A stretch of DNA of 64,000 bases from positions 62,001 through 126,000 of the forward strand of contig NZ_NISX01000001.1 in NCBI RefSeq assembly GCF_002591895.1. The letters are read 5' to 3'. This document shows positions 44,134 to 53,739 of this stretch, piece by piece. The translations under genes were made by a program, and so were the position numbers. Every line of letters starts with the position of its first letter. Within the stretch, counting starts at the first letter, position 1. Source of the stretch: Lacimicrobium alkaliphilum (GTDB lineage: Bacteria; Pseudomonadota; Gammaproteobacteria; Enterobacterales; Alteromonadaceae). Below the pieces are notes generated by a model. The model saw only the letters and a program-made list of their open reading frames with translations, searched no databases and was not told the DNA's origin.

Positions 44134-45186
44134 TTACCGTCTCCCATCTTCGATCTTGTCTTCTACCAGCTCTTCTTCCGAGTGGTTCGTATCCGGCTCG
44201 TCTTGCTCGGACTCAGCTTCAGGCTCCAGGCTCAGCTCAATAAAGATAGGGAAATGATCTGACCCCCAGGCCGGGCCTCTCTCTATTCGCACCAGCTTGA
44301 AATGATCTGAGTGGAAGACGTGATCCAAAGGCCAGCGCAGAAGCGGGTTTCTGGCGTTAAATGAGTTATACATTCCGCGCCCGATGCGCGGGTCGAGCAG
44401 GCCACTGGCTTTTTGAAACAATGCAGTGGTGTAAGACCAGGCTACATCGTTGAAGTCTCCGGCAATAATGGTCGGCTTATTGCGCTTCTCCGTTTCCCTG
44501 CCGATGATCAGCAGCTCAGCATCCCGCTCTGTGGTCTCGGTCGCATACTCAGGATTGGGTGGGTCGGGATGAACGAAATGCATAAACACCTGCGCACCCG
44601 AGGGCAACACCACCTGCATATGCATCGACGGGATGCTGTCTTTAAGAATAAAGCGGATTTCGGGGTCGATCATTTCCAGGCGGCTATATAAGAGCATGCC
44701 ATAGGTGGTGTCGAGCGGATTCTTGAGCGTGTGCGGATAGCTGTCTTCCAGTGTTCTGAGTGCTCGTTCCCACCACTGGTCTGTCTCCACGGTAAGGATA
44801 ATGTCAGGGTCATACTCGCGCACGATATTCAAAAAGGCCTTCGACTCCCGGTTGCCCATCAGCACGTTGGCAACCAGCAGTTTGAGGCTGGTGTCCTCAG
44901 AGGGCGACCCGGCCGCCAGTACCTGATAGGGGACCAGTTCCGTGTAGGGAAGCATTTTAAAAACCTGATATCCCACAGCCAGTACCAACAATCCGAGAAC
45001 CACGGTTTCAAAGATACGATGCATATCCCAGAAACAGAGGTAAAGGGCGAGCAGTGCGATACCTGCGACGCTGATCTGCGCTCTTGGGAAATCAAACACG
45101 CGAATCCACCATTGGTCGAAACGCAATAACGGAAGAGCTGTAGCAAATACCAGCAACAGAGCTAATACGATCAGAACAATTTTCAT
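44134..45186 (-). CDS. Endonuclease/exonuclease/phosphatase family membrane protein
   Basis: N-terminal hydrophobic segments (about residues 1-20, 35-52 and 60-80) anchor a metal-dependent EEP domain that faces the periplasm. Motifs are LLVANVLMGNRES, ILTVETDQWW, IIAGDFNDVAWS, RWPLDHVFHSDHF and WGSDHFPIF, the last with the catalytic Asp-His. The family hydrolyses phosphodiesters; the substrate is unknown. An acidic tail (EAESEQDEPDTNHSEEEL) ends the protein. ATG at 45186 starts the first helix; ATG at 45237 is possible. It probably shares a transcript with the RsbRD gene. Confidence 0.78.
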   Translation of the reverse strand: MKIVLIVLALLLVFATALPLLRFDQWWIRVFDFPRAQISVAGIALLALYLCFWDMHRIFETVVLGLLVLAVGYQVFKMLPYTELVPYQVLAAGSPSEDTSLKLLVANVLMGNRESKAFLNIVREYDPDIILTVETDQWWERALRTLEDSYPHTLKNPLDTTYGMLLYSRLEMIDPEIRFILKDSIPSMHMQVVLPSGAQVFMHFVHPDPPNPEYATETTERDAELLIIGRETEKRNKPTIIAGDFNDVAWSYTTALFQKASGLLDPRIGRGMYNSFNARNPLLRWPLDHVFHSDHFKLVRIERGPAWGSDHFPIFIELSLEPEAESEQDEPDTNHSEEELVEDKIEDGRR

Positions 45187-45351
45187 AGCATCAAGCATGG
45201 CAGTATTGGACAAAATGATCTGTGCGCGGGCGTACACATCGTTAAGCAGGAATGCTCCTGATTCTCTGGTGCCAGGCGCTAAAGCTAAAAATTTAGTCTA
45301 TCCCGAAGATAGCCCAAATCTGCGTACTAATCCCTGTCCCGATAGGCTACT

Positions 45352-45993
45352 ATGACAACTGCACCCTCACTGTCGGACCCGGAGTCTGTAATGCCTGCAA
45401 CCTTTGATAAATCGAATGTCTACACACATCTGCGTGACAAGGCTGAAGCACAGTTACAGACGGGCACAACCCAGACAACAGGCCAGTGGTCGATGGGCGT
45501 TGATGCACTGCGATTGTTGCACAAACTGTCGGCTAACCCGGATAACGCAGGAGATGCCTTAAAGTTGCTGCATGAATTGCAGGTTCATCAGGTGGAACTT
45601 GACCTGCAGAACGAAGAGATTGCTGCCAATGAGCAGGCACTTGTGGAGGAGCTGCGGTTATACCGGACAATCTATGACCGCGCACCAATGGCGTATTGTG
45701 TAGTTGATCGCCATGCAGTTGTTATTCAGGCTAACCTGGCCGCCGCCGGGCTTTTTGGCGTTGCGCAGGCGTACCTGCCGGGACAGCGTATTGACAACTT
45801 TTTGAACCCGCAAAGCCGGCCATTGCTGCTTGACCTGTTAAAAAATGTCGTACAGAGCCGCGCCAGAGATTGCTGCATAGCCGAAAGGGCTGCTGCGGCA
45901 GAGGGGGCCAGGCAGTTGCAATTCCAGGCAACTCTGGAGCCAGAGAGTGAGCATATTCTGCTGGTCTGCTGTGAGTGCCGACATGTTGCATAA
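45352..45993 (+). CDS. PAS domain protein
   Basis: A 213-residue soluble protein. The middle, ALRLLHKLSANPDNAGDALK then LLHELQVHQVELDLQNEEI, is a helical segment that precedes PAS domains in many CheB/CheR-linked proteins. A PAS domain follows (about 105-205, YDRAPMAYCVVDRHAVVIQAN). There is no output domain. It lies 63 bases before the CheB-CheR fusion and probably acts with it. Start ATG at 45352; an internal ATG at 45391 is also possible. Confidence 0.75.
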   Translation: MTTAPSLSDPESVMPATFDKSNVYTHLRDKAEAQLQTGTTQTTGQWSMGVDALRLLHKLSANPDNAGDALKLLHELQVHQVELDLQNEEIAANEQALVEELRLYRTIYDRAPMAYCVVDRHAVVIQANLAAAGLFGVAQAYLPGQRIDNFLNPQSRPLLLDLLKNVVQSRARDCCIAERAAAAEGARQLQFQATLEPESEHILLVCCECRHVA

Positions 45994-46056
45994 CCCTCCC
46001 GTGCCGTTTTGTTCAACAGGTAAGGGGATGGCGGCCAGGCTAACGGTAAACCTGCA

Positions 46057-48603
46057 GTGAGCATACGTATTCTGGGTATCGGGGCATCCGCAGGTGGCCT
46101 GGCGCCCCTGGAACAGTTTCTGTCCGCAATTCCGTCGCACAGCAACATGGCCTATGTGGTGGTACAACATCTCGATCCCACCCATAAGGCCATGCTTCCG
46201 GAATTACTCCAGCGTGTTACCCCAATGTCGGTAAAAGAAGCAACCCAGGGCATGTCGATTGACCCTGATTGTGTCTATGTGATTCCGCCGAACACCGAAA
46301 TCAGCGTCGTCGACGGTCAGCTGAACCTGGCAAAGCCTGTGGAACCCCGGGGAATGCGTCTGCCCATCAATGTGCTTTTTTCCTCTCTGGCAAGCGCCCA
46401 TGGGGATCAAGCCATAGGTGTGGTGCTGTCTGGTATGGGCTCAGACGGTACCTTAGGGTTGCAGGCTATCAAGGCGGTGGGTGGCCTGACCGCAGTGCAA
46501 CAGCCTGACACGGCACAGTTCGACGCTATGCCCCAAAGTGCCATATCCGCAAACTGTGCCGATATTATTGCGCCGCCGGGTGATTTGCCGGAGCGTATTC
46601 TGGCCTGTATTACCGGGAAGACAGAGCCTGCGGAGCCAGTGCCTGCAGAGACTGAATCCGAACCTGAGCGCGAATCAACGCCGTTACAGCGCATTTTGCG
46701 TTTGCTGCAACAGCGAACCCGTCACGACTTCTCACTCTACAAGCCCAGCACCCTGCATCGTCGCATTGAGCGGCGTATGGCTATTCATGAAATTGCAACC
46801 CTGACCCTGTATGCAGACTTTTTGCAGCACAACGCCCAGGAAATTGACCTGCTGTTCAAGGAAGTGCTGATTGGGGTAACCAGTTTTTTCCGTGATGCAC
46901 CGGTCTGGCAGTACCTGGCCGATACGGTACTGCCTAAGTTGTTGACAGGATCTGACAGAGATCCCCACTTGCGGGCCTGGGTAGTGGGTTGTTCAACCGG
47001 AGAGGAGGCCTACACTCTGGCCATGCTCTTCACCGAAGTACTGGAAAAACTGCCAAAGCCCCATGAGTTTACTGTGCAAATTTTTGCTTCGGATCTGAGC
47101 CCTGATGCCATTGCCACTGCCCGCCGGGGCCACTATCCATCCGCAATCAGCAACAGTGTCTCGCCTGAGCGACTGGCCCGTTTTTTCAATGCACAAGATG
47201 ACGGCTATCGGATTAAGCAGGAAATCCGTGATCTGGTGTTATTTGCCCAGCAGGATGTGGTGCTTGATCCACCCTTTACCCGTCTCGATCTGATTTCCTG
47301 TCGTAATTTACTGATTTACTTCGATCAGAGCCTGCAACGCAAACTCATGCCTCTGTTTCACTACAGCCTGCGTGGCGAAGGGGTACTGTTGTTGGGAAGC
47401 TCTGAGACAGTAGGGCGCTACAATCAGTTGTTTGCCCCCATTCAATCCAAACTACGACTTTATCGGCGCCAGGACAATGCCCTGAGTGATGATCTGCGGT
47501 TGCCGGTTAAGTCGTTTCCGCCCCTGTCCTGGATAACTAAGGAGCCCCCCTTGTCTGTCAGTAATGCTTCCCATCCGCCCCATGATAACCTGCAAAGCGC
47601 AGCCGACCAGGTGTTGTTGCAGGTTTATGCCCCTGCCGCAGTGGTAGTGAACGAAGACGGGGATATCGTCTATATCAGCGGACGTACCGGAAAATATCTG
47701 GAACCTGCCGCTGGTAAGGCCAACTGGAACTTTCACGCGATGGTGCGCGAAGGTCTGCGAACGCCTATAGGCATTGCCTTGCGTCAGGTAGCGGAGCAAA
47801 GTGAACCGCTGCATTTGCAGGGGCTACAGGTGCAATTGCCTGGTGGCGCCACGCAGAGCGTCGATATTACCGTTCAGGCCCTGCGCGAGCCCTCTGCCCT
47901 GCGCGGGATGAAGATGATCGTGTTTCGTGATATCGCAGCGGCTCATGCCAGCGTGGCTGATGCAGACAAGCCTAAAACCGCCGCGCAACACACCCATGCA
48001 GCAGAATTACAACAGTATCAGGATGAGATCCAGATGCTGCGGGAGGAAAACCGGGCGTCCCGGGAGGAATTACAATCCGCCAATGAGGAACTGCAATCCA
48101 CCAATGAGGAATTGCAGTCAACCAATGAAGAGCTGACCACCTCGAAAGAGGAAATGCAGTCGATGAACGAAGAGCTGCAAACCATCAATGCGGAAATGCA
48201 GACCAAGCTTGACGACCTGGCCCTGGCCCAGAGTGATATGAAAAACCTGCTAAACAGCATTGAAATTGCCATTTTGTTTCTCGATCAAAATCTGAATCTT
48301 CGTCGTTTTACTGACCGGGCATGTAAAATCATCAGCATCCGAGAGGGTGACATTGGCCGTCCTCTGGGCGATCTCACCAGCACTCTGGAGTACCCGCAGC
48401 TCAACGAGGATGCTCAGACCACTCTGGATACACTGGTATTTTGTGAGAAACAGATCACCACCACCGATGGTCGCTGGTTTACGGTACGGATTATGCCCTA
48501 TCATCGTCTGGATAATGTGATTGACGGGGTGGTGATCACCTTGCTCGATATCACCGCCACTAAGAAATTGGAACAGGGTCTGCGTAAGGATTTACCATCG
48601 TGA
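46057..48603 (+). CDS. CheB-CheR-PAS fusion protein
   Basis: An 848-residue signalling protein. The N-terminal CheB methylesterase domain has Ser11 (GASAGG), His38 (VVQHLDP) and Asp130 (SGMGSDG), with no receiver domain. A CheR methyltransferase domain follows (about 225-480) with FFRDAPVW, WVVGCSTGEEAYTLAM and SCRNLLIYF. Two PAS-like regions flank a coiled coil (about 645-720) built from NEELQST repeats, visible in the DNA as imperfect tandem copies near 48075-48140. No kinase domain or chemoreceptor gene is nearby. GTG at 46057 is the start. Confidence 0.88.
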   Translation: MSIRILGIGASAGGLAPLEQFLSAIPSHSNMAYVVVQHLDPTHKAMLPELLQRVTPMSVKEATQGMSIDPDCVYVIPPNTEISVVDGQLNLAKPVEPRGMRLPINVLFSSLASAHGDQAIGVVLSGMGSDGTLGLQAIKAVGGLTAVQQPDTAQFDAMPQSAISANCADIIAPPGDLPERILACITGKTEPAEPVPAETESEPERESTPLQRILRLLQQRTRHDFSLYKPSTLHRRIERRMAIHEIATLTLYADFLQHNAQEIDLLFKEVLIGVTSFFRDAPVWQYLADTVLPKLLTGSDRDPHLRAWVVGCSTGEEAYTLAMLFTEVLEKLPKPHEFTVQIFASDLSPDAIATARRGHYPSAISNSVSPERLARFFNAQDDGYRIKQEIRDLVLFAQQDVVLDPPFTRLDLISCRNLLIYFDQSLQRKLMPLFHYSLRGEGVLLLGSSETVGRYNQLFAPIQSKLRLYRRQDNALSDDLRLPVKSFPPLSWITKEPPLSVSNASHPPHDNLQSAADQVLLQVYAPAAVVVNEDGDIVYISGRTGKYLEPAAGKANWNFHAMVREGLRTPIGIALRQVAEQSEPLHLQGLQVQLPGGATQSVDITVQALREPSALRGMKMIVFRDIAAAHASVADADKPKTAAQHTHAAELQQYQDEIQMLREENRASREELQSANEELQSTNEELQSTNEELTTSKEEMQSMNEELQTINAEMQTKLDDLALAQSDMKNLLNSIEIAILFLDQNLNLRRFTDRACKIISIREGDIGRPLGDLTSTLEYPQLNEDAQTTLDTLVFCEKQITTTDGRWFTVRIMPYHRLDNVIDGVVITLLDITATKKLEQGLRKDLPS

Positions 48604-48659
48604 TATAAGGGGGAGTTTTTATGTGCAGGAATGGACCGCCGGTCCTTTTGCGGCCGGGT

Positions 48660-49844
48660 TCATTCAGTATCGCGGCTGCTTAGCGAGCCTTCGAGTTTTG
48701 CTTTGATCTCGCTCCAGATGGCGACGAAGAAAGCAGTCAGGGGAACCGCAAGTACCATGCCGATAATCCCTCCTAAAGCTGTGCCCCAGAAGAACAGGGA
48801 AATCACCACGAGTGCGGGATGCAGACCTGAACGATTGGCCATGATCTTTGGTGTCAACAACCAGCTTTCCATCAGTTGCACTGCAGCGAACACCAGTGTG
48901 GCCATGGCCAGTAGCTCAACGCCGCCGCCTGGTTGCAGGTAGGCCATGGGCAAGACGACCAGTAGCCCAATAAGTGTGCCCAGGAAAGGAACAATATTTA
49001 GCAGCCCCAGCGCCAGTCCGAGAAGCATGCCAAACTCCAGACCGATCAGTGTAAAGCTCAGTGCATAGAAGGTACCCATGCATATGGCGATGATCAGTTG
49101 CCCCTGAAAAAATGTGGTGATGTACTCCACAAACACATCCATGAAATACAGCGCTTTGTGCTGGGTGGGCCTGTGGAAGATGGATAACAGTTCCGATACC
49201 TGTCCCCGCAGCCGATGGCCGGAAAGCAGGGTGAAGAACAGAAACAGGGGGACGAAACTGATACCCGCTAACAAGCCAAGATAAGACATGATAGTCCCGC
49301 CCGGCTCTTCAAGGCCGGGCAGGGCTGATTGAGATTCTTCGTCACCACTATTTTCTATGCTGTTCGAAATCATGGCATTGAGTTCAGGGAAGAGGTAAGA
49401 GAAATGGTCCTGCCAGCTCGCCAGTGTTTCTGGCAAAACAGTCATCAACTGGATGGCCTGAGTGATCAGAATGGGCACGAGCAGGAAAATCAGGCCGCCG
49501 ATAGCAAGGAAGAAGACCATCAGCACAACAATGATTGCTAATAAACGCGGTAAGTGAATCCGCTTTTGCAGAAATTCCACCACCGGATAAAGCACCAGTG
49601 CCAGAATACCGGCCAGGGATAATGACAGCAGCAGGTTATAGAAGGTGTTCAGTATCCTGCCAAATGCCCACAGGATAATGCCGACCAGCGCCGTCAGTAC
49701 AACCAGGGATAGCAGCACCGCTGTGTAGCGAAATAAGCGAAGCTCAACGACGCTGAACAGTGATTTACCCGGACGCAATGCTGGCGCGTTTTGTGTGGCA
49801 ACTTCCTCTTTGCCAACCTGGGATCCCTGCTCGTCGTGGGACAT
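48660..49844 (-). CDS. AI-2E family transporter (PerM/YdgG-like)
   Basis: Inner-membrane permease of the AI-2E (UPF0118) family; members include autoinducer-2 exporters and Na+/H+ antiporters. The 394-residue protein has about eight helices. Family segments are LYPVVEFLQKRI, FLVPILITQAI, FFQGQLIIAICMGTFYALSF, NIVPFLGTLIGLLVVLPMAY and FWGTALGGIIGMVLAVPL. ATG at 49844 follows CAGGAGTT. Within the island a role in ion or osmotic stress seems more likely than quorum signalling, but this is inference. Confidence 0.83.
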   Translation of the reverse strand: MSHDEQGSQVGKEEVATQNAPALRPGKSLFSVVELRLFRYTAVLLSLVVLTALVGIILWAFGRILNTFYNLLLSLSLAGILALVLYPVVEFLQKRIHLPRLLAIIVVLMVFFLAIGGLIFLLVPILITQAIQLMTVLPETLASWQDHFSYLFPELNAMISNSIENSGDEESQSALPGLEEPGGTIMSYLGLLAGISFVPLFLFFTLLSGHRLRGQVSELLSIFHRPTQHKALYFMDVFVEYITTFFQGQLIIAICMGTFYALSFTLIGLEFGMLLGLALGLLNIVPFLGTLIGLLVVLPMAYLQPGGGVELLAMATLVFAAVQLMESWLLTPKIMANRSGLHPALVVISLFFWGTALGGIIGMVLAVPLTAFFVAIWSEIKAKLEGSLSSRDTE

Positions 49845-49926
49845 TGCGAACTCCTGCGTTGTTCTGCTTTGCGCCATTCATGGCATGTGATGAGTGACCA
49901 GCTAATTATTCCATTTGCTGTTATTT

Positions 49927-50148
49927 CTAGTTAGCATTGCCAGCTGGCTTACCGAACAACAGCATGCCAACGCCAGCCACCGCGGAAGCTGCGCCAAGGA
50001 TCAGATACCAGATTGTAGGGTCAGTAAATTCGCCGGTAATGGCCTCTGAGACCTGATCGCCCATGCTTTGAGAGGACTGATACGCTAGGAAAAGCAGGAT
50101 AAAACCCACAACAAGTAACACTAAAGCCAAAATTTTACTATTCGCCAT
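49927..50148 (-). CDS. DUF3185 family small membrane protein
   Basis: A 73-residue protein with two hydrophobic helices (about 7-24 and 47-66) separated by YQSSQSMGDQVSEAITGEFTD, which is the DUF3185 layout (LVVGFILLFLAYQSSQSMG, WYLILGAASAVAGVG). Function unknown; it occurs in stress-associated gene clusters. GGAG precedes the ATG. It lies downstream of the PRC-barrel gene on the same strand. Confidence 0.8.
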   Translation of the reverse strand: MANSKILALVLLVVGFILLFLAYQSSQSMGDQVSEAITGEFTDPTIWYLILGAASAVAGVGMLLFGKPAGNAN

Positions 50149-50310
50149 GTTAATCTCCTTTTGGTTATTAAGGGTGTAATATTTTTGGGCTCAGAGAAGG
50201 GGCATTGGAAGTGCAGCGGGTATTGGCCACAACAACTTTCTTTTGCCACGACAGGCCCGGACAGATATGACTGCCCGGACCTTGTGCGCTCGGTTTTCTG
50301 AGCGCTCTGA

Positions 50311-50703
50311 TCACCCGGTGTAGTAGGACTCAACGGTCGAGTTCCACTGTGCGTCAGCCATATCAGGCCAGTTATCCTTATCGAAGCCTGGTGCTTTCTT
50401 GATACGCTCAACATCTATGTCTATTATGAAACGCTTGTTTTCCTTGTCCTGCTTTAAAGCCCTCCAGGGAACCGCGAACAGGTGGTCACCCATGCCCAGA
50501 AAACCGCCTGACGACAGCACGGCGTAACGTATCTTACCCTGTGTTAAATCGAGCATAATGTCCTGAATTTTGCCAAGCTTCTCATCCTGCATATTGCAGA
50601 CTTCGTCGCCGGTAATGGTGTCAGCACTCAGCAACGTAGCCGGAGTCTGCACGTCATCGGGGTTGTCTTGTCTGCTGTTCGATTCTGTGGTGGTATAACT
50701 CAT
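50311..50703 (-). CDS. Cytoplasmic PRC-barrel domain protein
   Basis: A soluble protein of 130 residues with one PRC-barrel (about 30-110): LLSADTITGDEVCNMQDEKLG, KIQDIMLDLTQGKIRYAVLS, GGFLGMGDHLFAVPW. PRC-barrels mediate RNA or protein contacts, but members in stress clusters have no known partner. ATG at 50703 follows GGGAG; ATG at 50724 overlaps the stop of the small upstream gene (ATGA) and is an alternative. A related but secreted PRC-barrel protein is encoded at 60873-61403; both share GGFLGMG. Confidence 0.82.
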   Translation of the reverse strand: MSYTTTESNSRQDNPDDVQTPATLLSADTITGDEVCNMQDEKLGKIQDIMLDLTQGKIRYAVLSSGGFLGMGDHLFAVPWRALKQDKENKRFIIDIDVERIKKAPGFDKDNWPDMADAQWNSTVESYYTG

Positions 50704-50720
50704 AATATCTCCCTCGTCGT

Positions 50721-50900
50721 TCATTTCGTTGCCTTACTGGCGCCGCCATTGACTTCTGACAGCACGGCTCCGGACGGACTGCCCCGCTTTTCTGCTTTAG
50801 TCTTTTGTTCTCTGGTCTGGCTGTCGACCCGATTGTCGGCGTCCTGTTTGGTATTCCCTGTGTCTTTGTTTACTTGACCTTGATTCTGATTCTTTTTCAT
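50721..50900 (-). CDS. Small hydrophilic hypothetical protein (59 residues)
   Basis: A short frame starting MKKNQNQGQVNKDTGNTKQD and ending SEVNGGASKATK, rich in Lys, Gln, Asn and Asp with no hydrophobic segment. It is probably disordered. GGAGATC lies about seven bases before the ATG. Its TGA overlaps a possible start of the PRC-barrel gene. Similar small, charged proteins accompany CsbD and PRC-barrel genes in stress clusters, but I do not recognise a family. Confidence 0.5.
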   Translation of the reverse strand: MKKNQNQGQVNKDTGNTKQDADNRVDSQTREQKTKAEKRGSPSGAVLSEVNGGASKATK

Positions 50901-51010
50901 GAGCTGATCTCCAAATGATGATTAAGTTTGGGCTCTGCCTCATACCATGAACTCTGGTGAGGCCCCGACAGCCAAATTAGTTGAAGCGCCGGGACGGGTC
51001 TGTGCGTTGG

Positions 51011-51859
51011 CTAACGTAATTCGGCAATTTCTTTTGGAGGGCTGGGACTGCTCTCCTGGATTTCATCAGTGTGTACCTTGAAATATTCCAGGGTATTGGG
51101 CCCGAACGCTGTGGTGATCGCGACATCCGCAGCATCGCGACCACGGGCGATTAATATATGGCCGATGCGTGGCGTATTATTGCGCGGATCAAACAGGTAC
51201 CAGCGACCATCAAGATAGGCTTCAAACCATGCTGCGAAATCCATTTCTGCATGCGGGGGAGCCACACCCATATCGCCCAGGTAACCGGTGCAGTAACGGG
51301 CAGGGATGTTCATGCAGCGACACAGCGTGATGGCAAGATGGGCATAATCGCGGCATACGCCCTTTTTCTCATTAAAAACGCCCCATGCGGTTCTTGTGCT
51401 TCGGGCATACTGGTAGCCAAATTCAACATGATTGTGGACGAAATTACATATAGCCTGAACCCGGGACCAACCGGTCACTTTATTGCCAAACAGTTGCCAG
51501 GCAATATCCACCAGTGGGTCTGTCTCGCAGTATCGGCTGCCGAGCAGGAAGATCAGCGTTTTGTCAGGGAGTTGTTCAACGGGGCTCTGCCTGGCCTGAG
51601 GATTTACAGCATCGGGCAATCCATTGTCTTCAATGACGGCATCCGTAGAGAGCTGCAGCAATCCCTTCGGAGCGACGATGCGTGAGCAACGATTGCCGTA
51701 GCTGTCGAAATAGGCGTGTACGGGAATCTTTGGGTCTGAAAACACCTCGTCGGCAACAATCAGGTCCGGAACCCGCGAGGGGTGCACATTCAGTGCGAGG
51801 ATCATCGGGGTTGGTTGGGGGCAGTCAAAAACCAGTTCGTAACCAATGCGAATTTTCAT
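51011..51859 (-). CDS. Transglutaminase-like cysteine protease family protein
   Basis: Soluble protein of about 282 residues with a transglutaminase-like core: the catalytic cysteine in KKGVCRDYAHLAI, the histidine in HAEMDFAAWFEAYL and the aspartate in WYLFDPRNN. The N-terminal beta-rich part begins MKIRIGYELVFDCPQPTPM. Such proteins may act as proteases or amidases; the substrate is unknown. ATG at 51859 follows AGGAAACC and is preferred over an ATG at 51934. Confidence 0.85.
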   Translation of the reverse strand: MKIRIGYELVFDCPQPTPMILALNVHPSRVPDLIVADEVFSDPKIPVHAYFDSYGNRCSRIVAPKGLLQLSTDAVIEDNGLPDAVNPQARQSPVEQLPDKTLIFLLGSRYCETDPLVDIAWQLFGNKVTGWSRVQAICNFVHNHVEFGYQYARSTRTAWGVFNEKKGVCRDYAHLAITLCRCMNIPARYCTGYLGDMGVAPPHAEMDFAAWFEAYLDGRWYLFDPRNNTPRIGHILIARGRDAADVAITTAFGPNTLEYFKVHTDEIQESSPSPPKEIAELR

Positions 51860-52199
51860 AATAGGTTTCCTGTGCTGATGTTTCGTGGTCTGGCTGAAAC
51901 AGGGTGAACAGAGACGAATATCGTCAGCTATCACCGGGCATTAGTATGATGCCAGCCAGGGCGCTGTTCTGTGCGTTACAGCACAAAGGCTGCCCGGCTG
52001 GTCCGGATCCTTGTCTATGAGGCCCACCGAACGGAGACAGAAGCGCGACTTTGCTATGGTACAGGCTCATATGACGCTCTGTGCGGGCGTACTCAGATTT
52101 TTGTCGCAACAGGGAGTGAGCATGTATAAGCAATACAGACGATGACCGGCAGGTGCAACCATCAGGCCCCGGATGCAGGCTCTATGGGGCAGACAGAAC

Positions 52200-53522
52200 A
52201 TGTCTGACTGGCTCTGGTTTTTGCTGGTAGGTGGGCTGATGCTTGCCCGTGGGCTGACAGTAAACCTGCTGGAGCGTTCCCCCATCACGCCAGCCATGTT
52301 TTACCTGGCTATCGGATTACTGCTTGGGCCTACGGTACTGAATCTGTTTCATTTTAATCCCCTGAAGGAATCTGCACTGCTTGAGGTGCTTACCGAAATC
52401 GTGGTGTTGCTGTCTCTGTTTTCCGCAGGCGTAAAGATGCCTGCGCCAATCGACTTCTCCCGCTGGCGTGCACCGATTCTGCTGGCGTCCTTGTCTATGA
52501 CACTGAGTGTCGGCATGGTTGCCGCTTTTGCTTATTATGTGCTTGGGCTATCGCCCGGCGTTGGCGTATTGCTGGGAGCCATACTTGCACCTACCGACCC
52601 GGTGCTGGCCACTGATGTTCAGACCCGTCATGCCGGTGACCGTGAACCGTTGCGATTTACCCTGACCAGTGAAGCCGGGATGAATGACGGCAGTGCATTT
52701 CCTTTTGTTATGTTAGGCTTGGGGATGCTGGGATTACACGAACTGGGCGAATTCGGCGTCGACTGGTTGTTGTACGATGTGCTGTGGGCAACGGTCGCAG
52801 GGGTTGCAATCGGGCTGGCGTCAGGCGTGGCGTTGGCCCTTGTGGCGCGCAGAGTACGCGGCGCATTGCCGCATCACAACCGGATGGACAATTTTCTCGG
52901 TCTGGGCCTTATCGGGGTCGCTTATGGCTTGAGCCTGCTGGTCGATGCCTGGGGGTTTCTGGGGGTATTTTTTGCTGCGGTGAGCCTGCGTCAGACCGAA
53001 GTCAGACTTGCCGGTCCTGTACAAAACCCGTATCGCTCACATCTGGGTTCAACGGAACCTCAAGAGCCGGCTGTCATCCCGGATGATCAGCCTCCGACAT
53101 CAGTCAGCGGTGGTTCGCTGGTCTTCAAAGAACAACTCGAGCGTCTTTCAGAAATGATGCTGGTACTGCTTATTGGCGGCACCTTGTTCCTCGATTCATG
53201 GAGCGTACGGGCGGTGTGGCTGGCGCTGTTCCTGTTTGTTATCGTGCGCCCGGTCAGCGTGATTATTGGCCTGCAGGGAACACAAACGTCATGGCCGCTG
53301 CGGGGCATGGTGAGTTGGTTCGGTGTGCGTGGTATTGGTTCATTGTTCTATCTGATGTATGCCATTCAGCATGGCTTACCTGAAGAGATCGCAATGGAAC
53401 TGGTCAGCCTTACGTTGATCGTGGTAACCCTTTCTATTATCGTCCACGGCGTTAGTGTCAAGCCGTTGATGAGCCACTTTACCCGTCACCGCAAAGGTTC
53501 AGATTTACAAGACCGGGCATAA
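52200..53522 (+). CDS. CPA1 family cation:proton antiporter
   Basis: Inner-membrane Na+(K+)/H+ antiporter of 440 residues with about 12 helices. Conserved parts are FSAGVKMP, the ion-binding region APTDPVLATDVQ, SEAGMNDGSAFPFVMLG and WFGVRGIGSLFYLMYAI. There is no C-terminal regulatory domain, unlike the antiporter at 23830. ATG at 52200 (MSDWLWFLLVGGLML) matches the usual start; ATG at 52173 would add nine residues. The gene's 3' end is convergent with an oxidoreductase fragment and a DUF2254 gene. Confidence 0.85.
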   Translation: MSDWLWFLLVGGLMLARGLTVNLLERSPITPAMFYLAIGLLLGPTVLNLFHFNPLKESALLEVLTEIVVLLSLFSAGVKMPAPIDFSRWRAPILLASLSMTLSVGMVAAFAYYVLGLSPGVGVLLGAILAPTDPVLATDVQTRHAGDREPLRFTLTSEAGMNDGSAFPFVMLGLGMLGLHELGEFGVDWLLYDVLWATVAGVAIGLASGVALALVARRVRGALPHHNRMDNFLGLGLIGVAYGLSLLVDAWGFLGVFFAAVSLRQTEVRLAGPVQNPYRSHLGSTEPQEPAVIPDDQPPTSVSGGSLVFKEQLERLSEMMLVLLIGGTLFLDSWSVRAVWLALFLFVIVRPVSVIIGLQGTQTSWPLRGMVSWFGVRGIGSLFYLMYAIQHGLPEEIAMELVSLTLIVVTLSIIVHGVSVKPLMSHFTRHRKGSDLQDRA

Positions 53523-53583
53523 ATTCCGAGGTGTCGTCTCTGACATCATAGTCGGATGACTTTACGCTGCAGAGCCGCGGCCT

Positions 53584-53727
53584 TGTGATCGACCAAGCGA
53601 TCAGCGCGCCGCTGATGCCTGCGCCTGCCACAACAAGGTCGCAGCTCAGGTCAGCATCAGGCTGCGGGAAAGCATACATCAGGCCATTTTTAACCGCCCA
53701 GTATAGATAGCCACTTTTCAGGTCCAT
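53584..53727 (-). pseudogene. FAD-dependent oxidoreductase, N-terminal fragment
   Basis: The frame begins MDLKSGYLYWAVKNGLMYAF and contains CDLVVAGAGISGALIAWSIT, the start of a DAO-family oxidoreductase with its FAD-binding GxGxxG. After about 48 codons the resemblance ends; the frame continues without similarity to 53479 and overlaps the antiporter end. The catalytic body is missing. It lies 12 bases after the DUF2254 gene on the same strand, so it was probably part of that operon. Confidence 0.7.
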
Positions 53728-53739
53728 CGTGCCTCATGA

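Noticed and set aside
48075..48190. Tandem DNA repeats as a possible mobile or CRISPR-like array
   Set aside because: They are in-frame NEELQST coiled-coil repeats of the CheB-CheR-PAS protein, common in this family.
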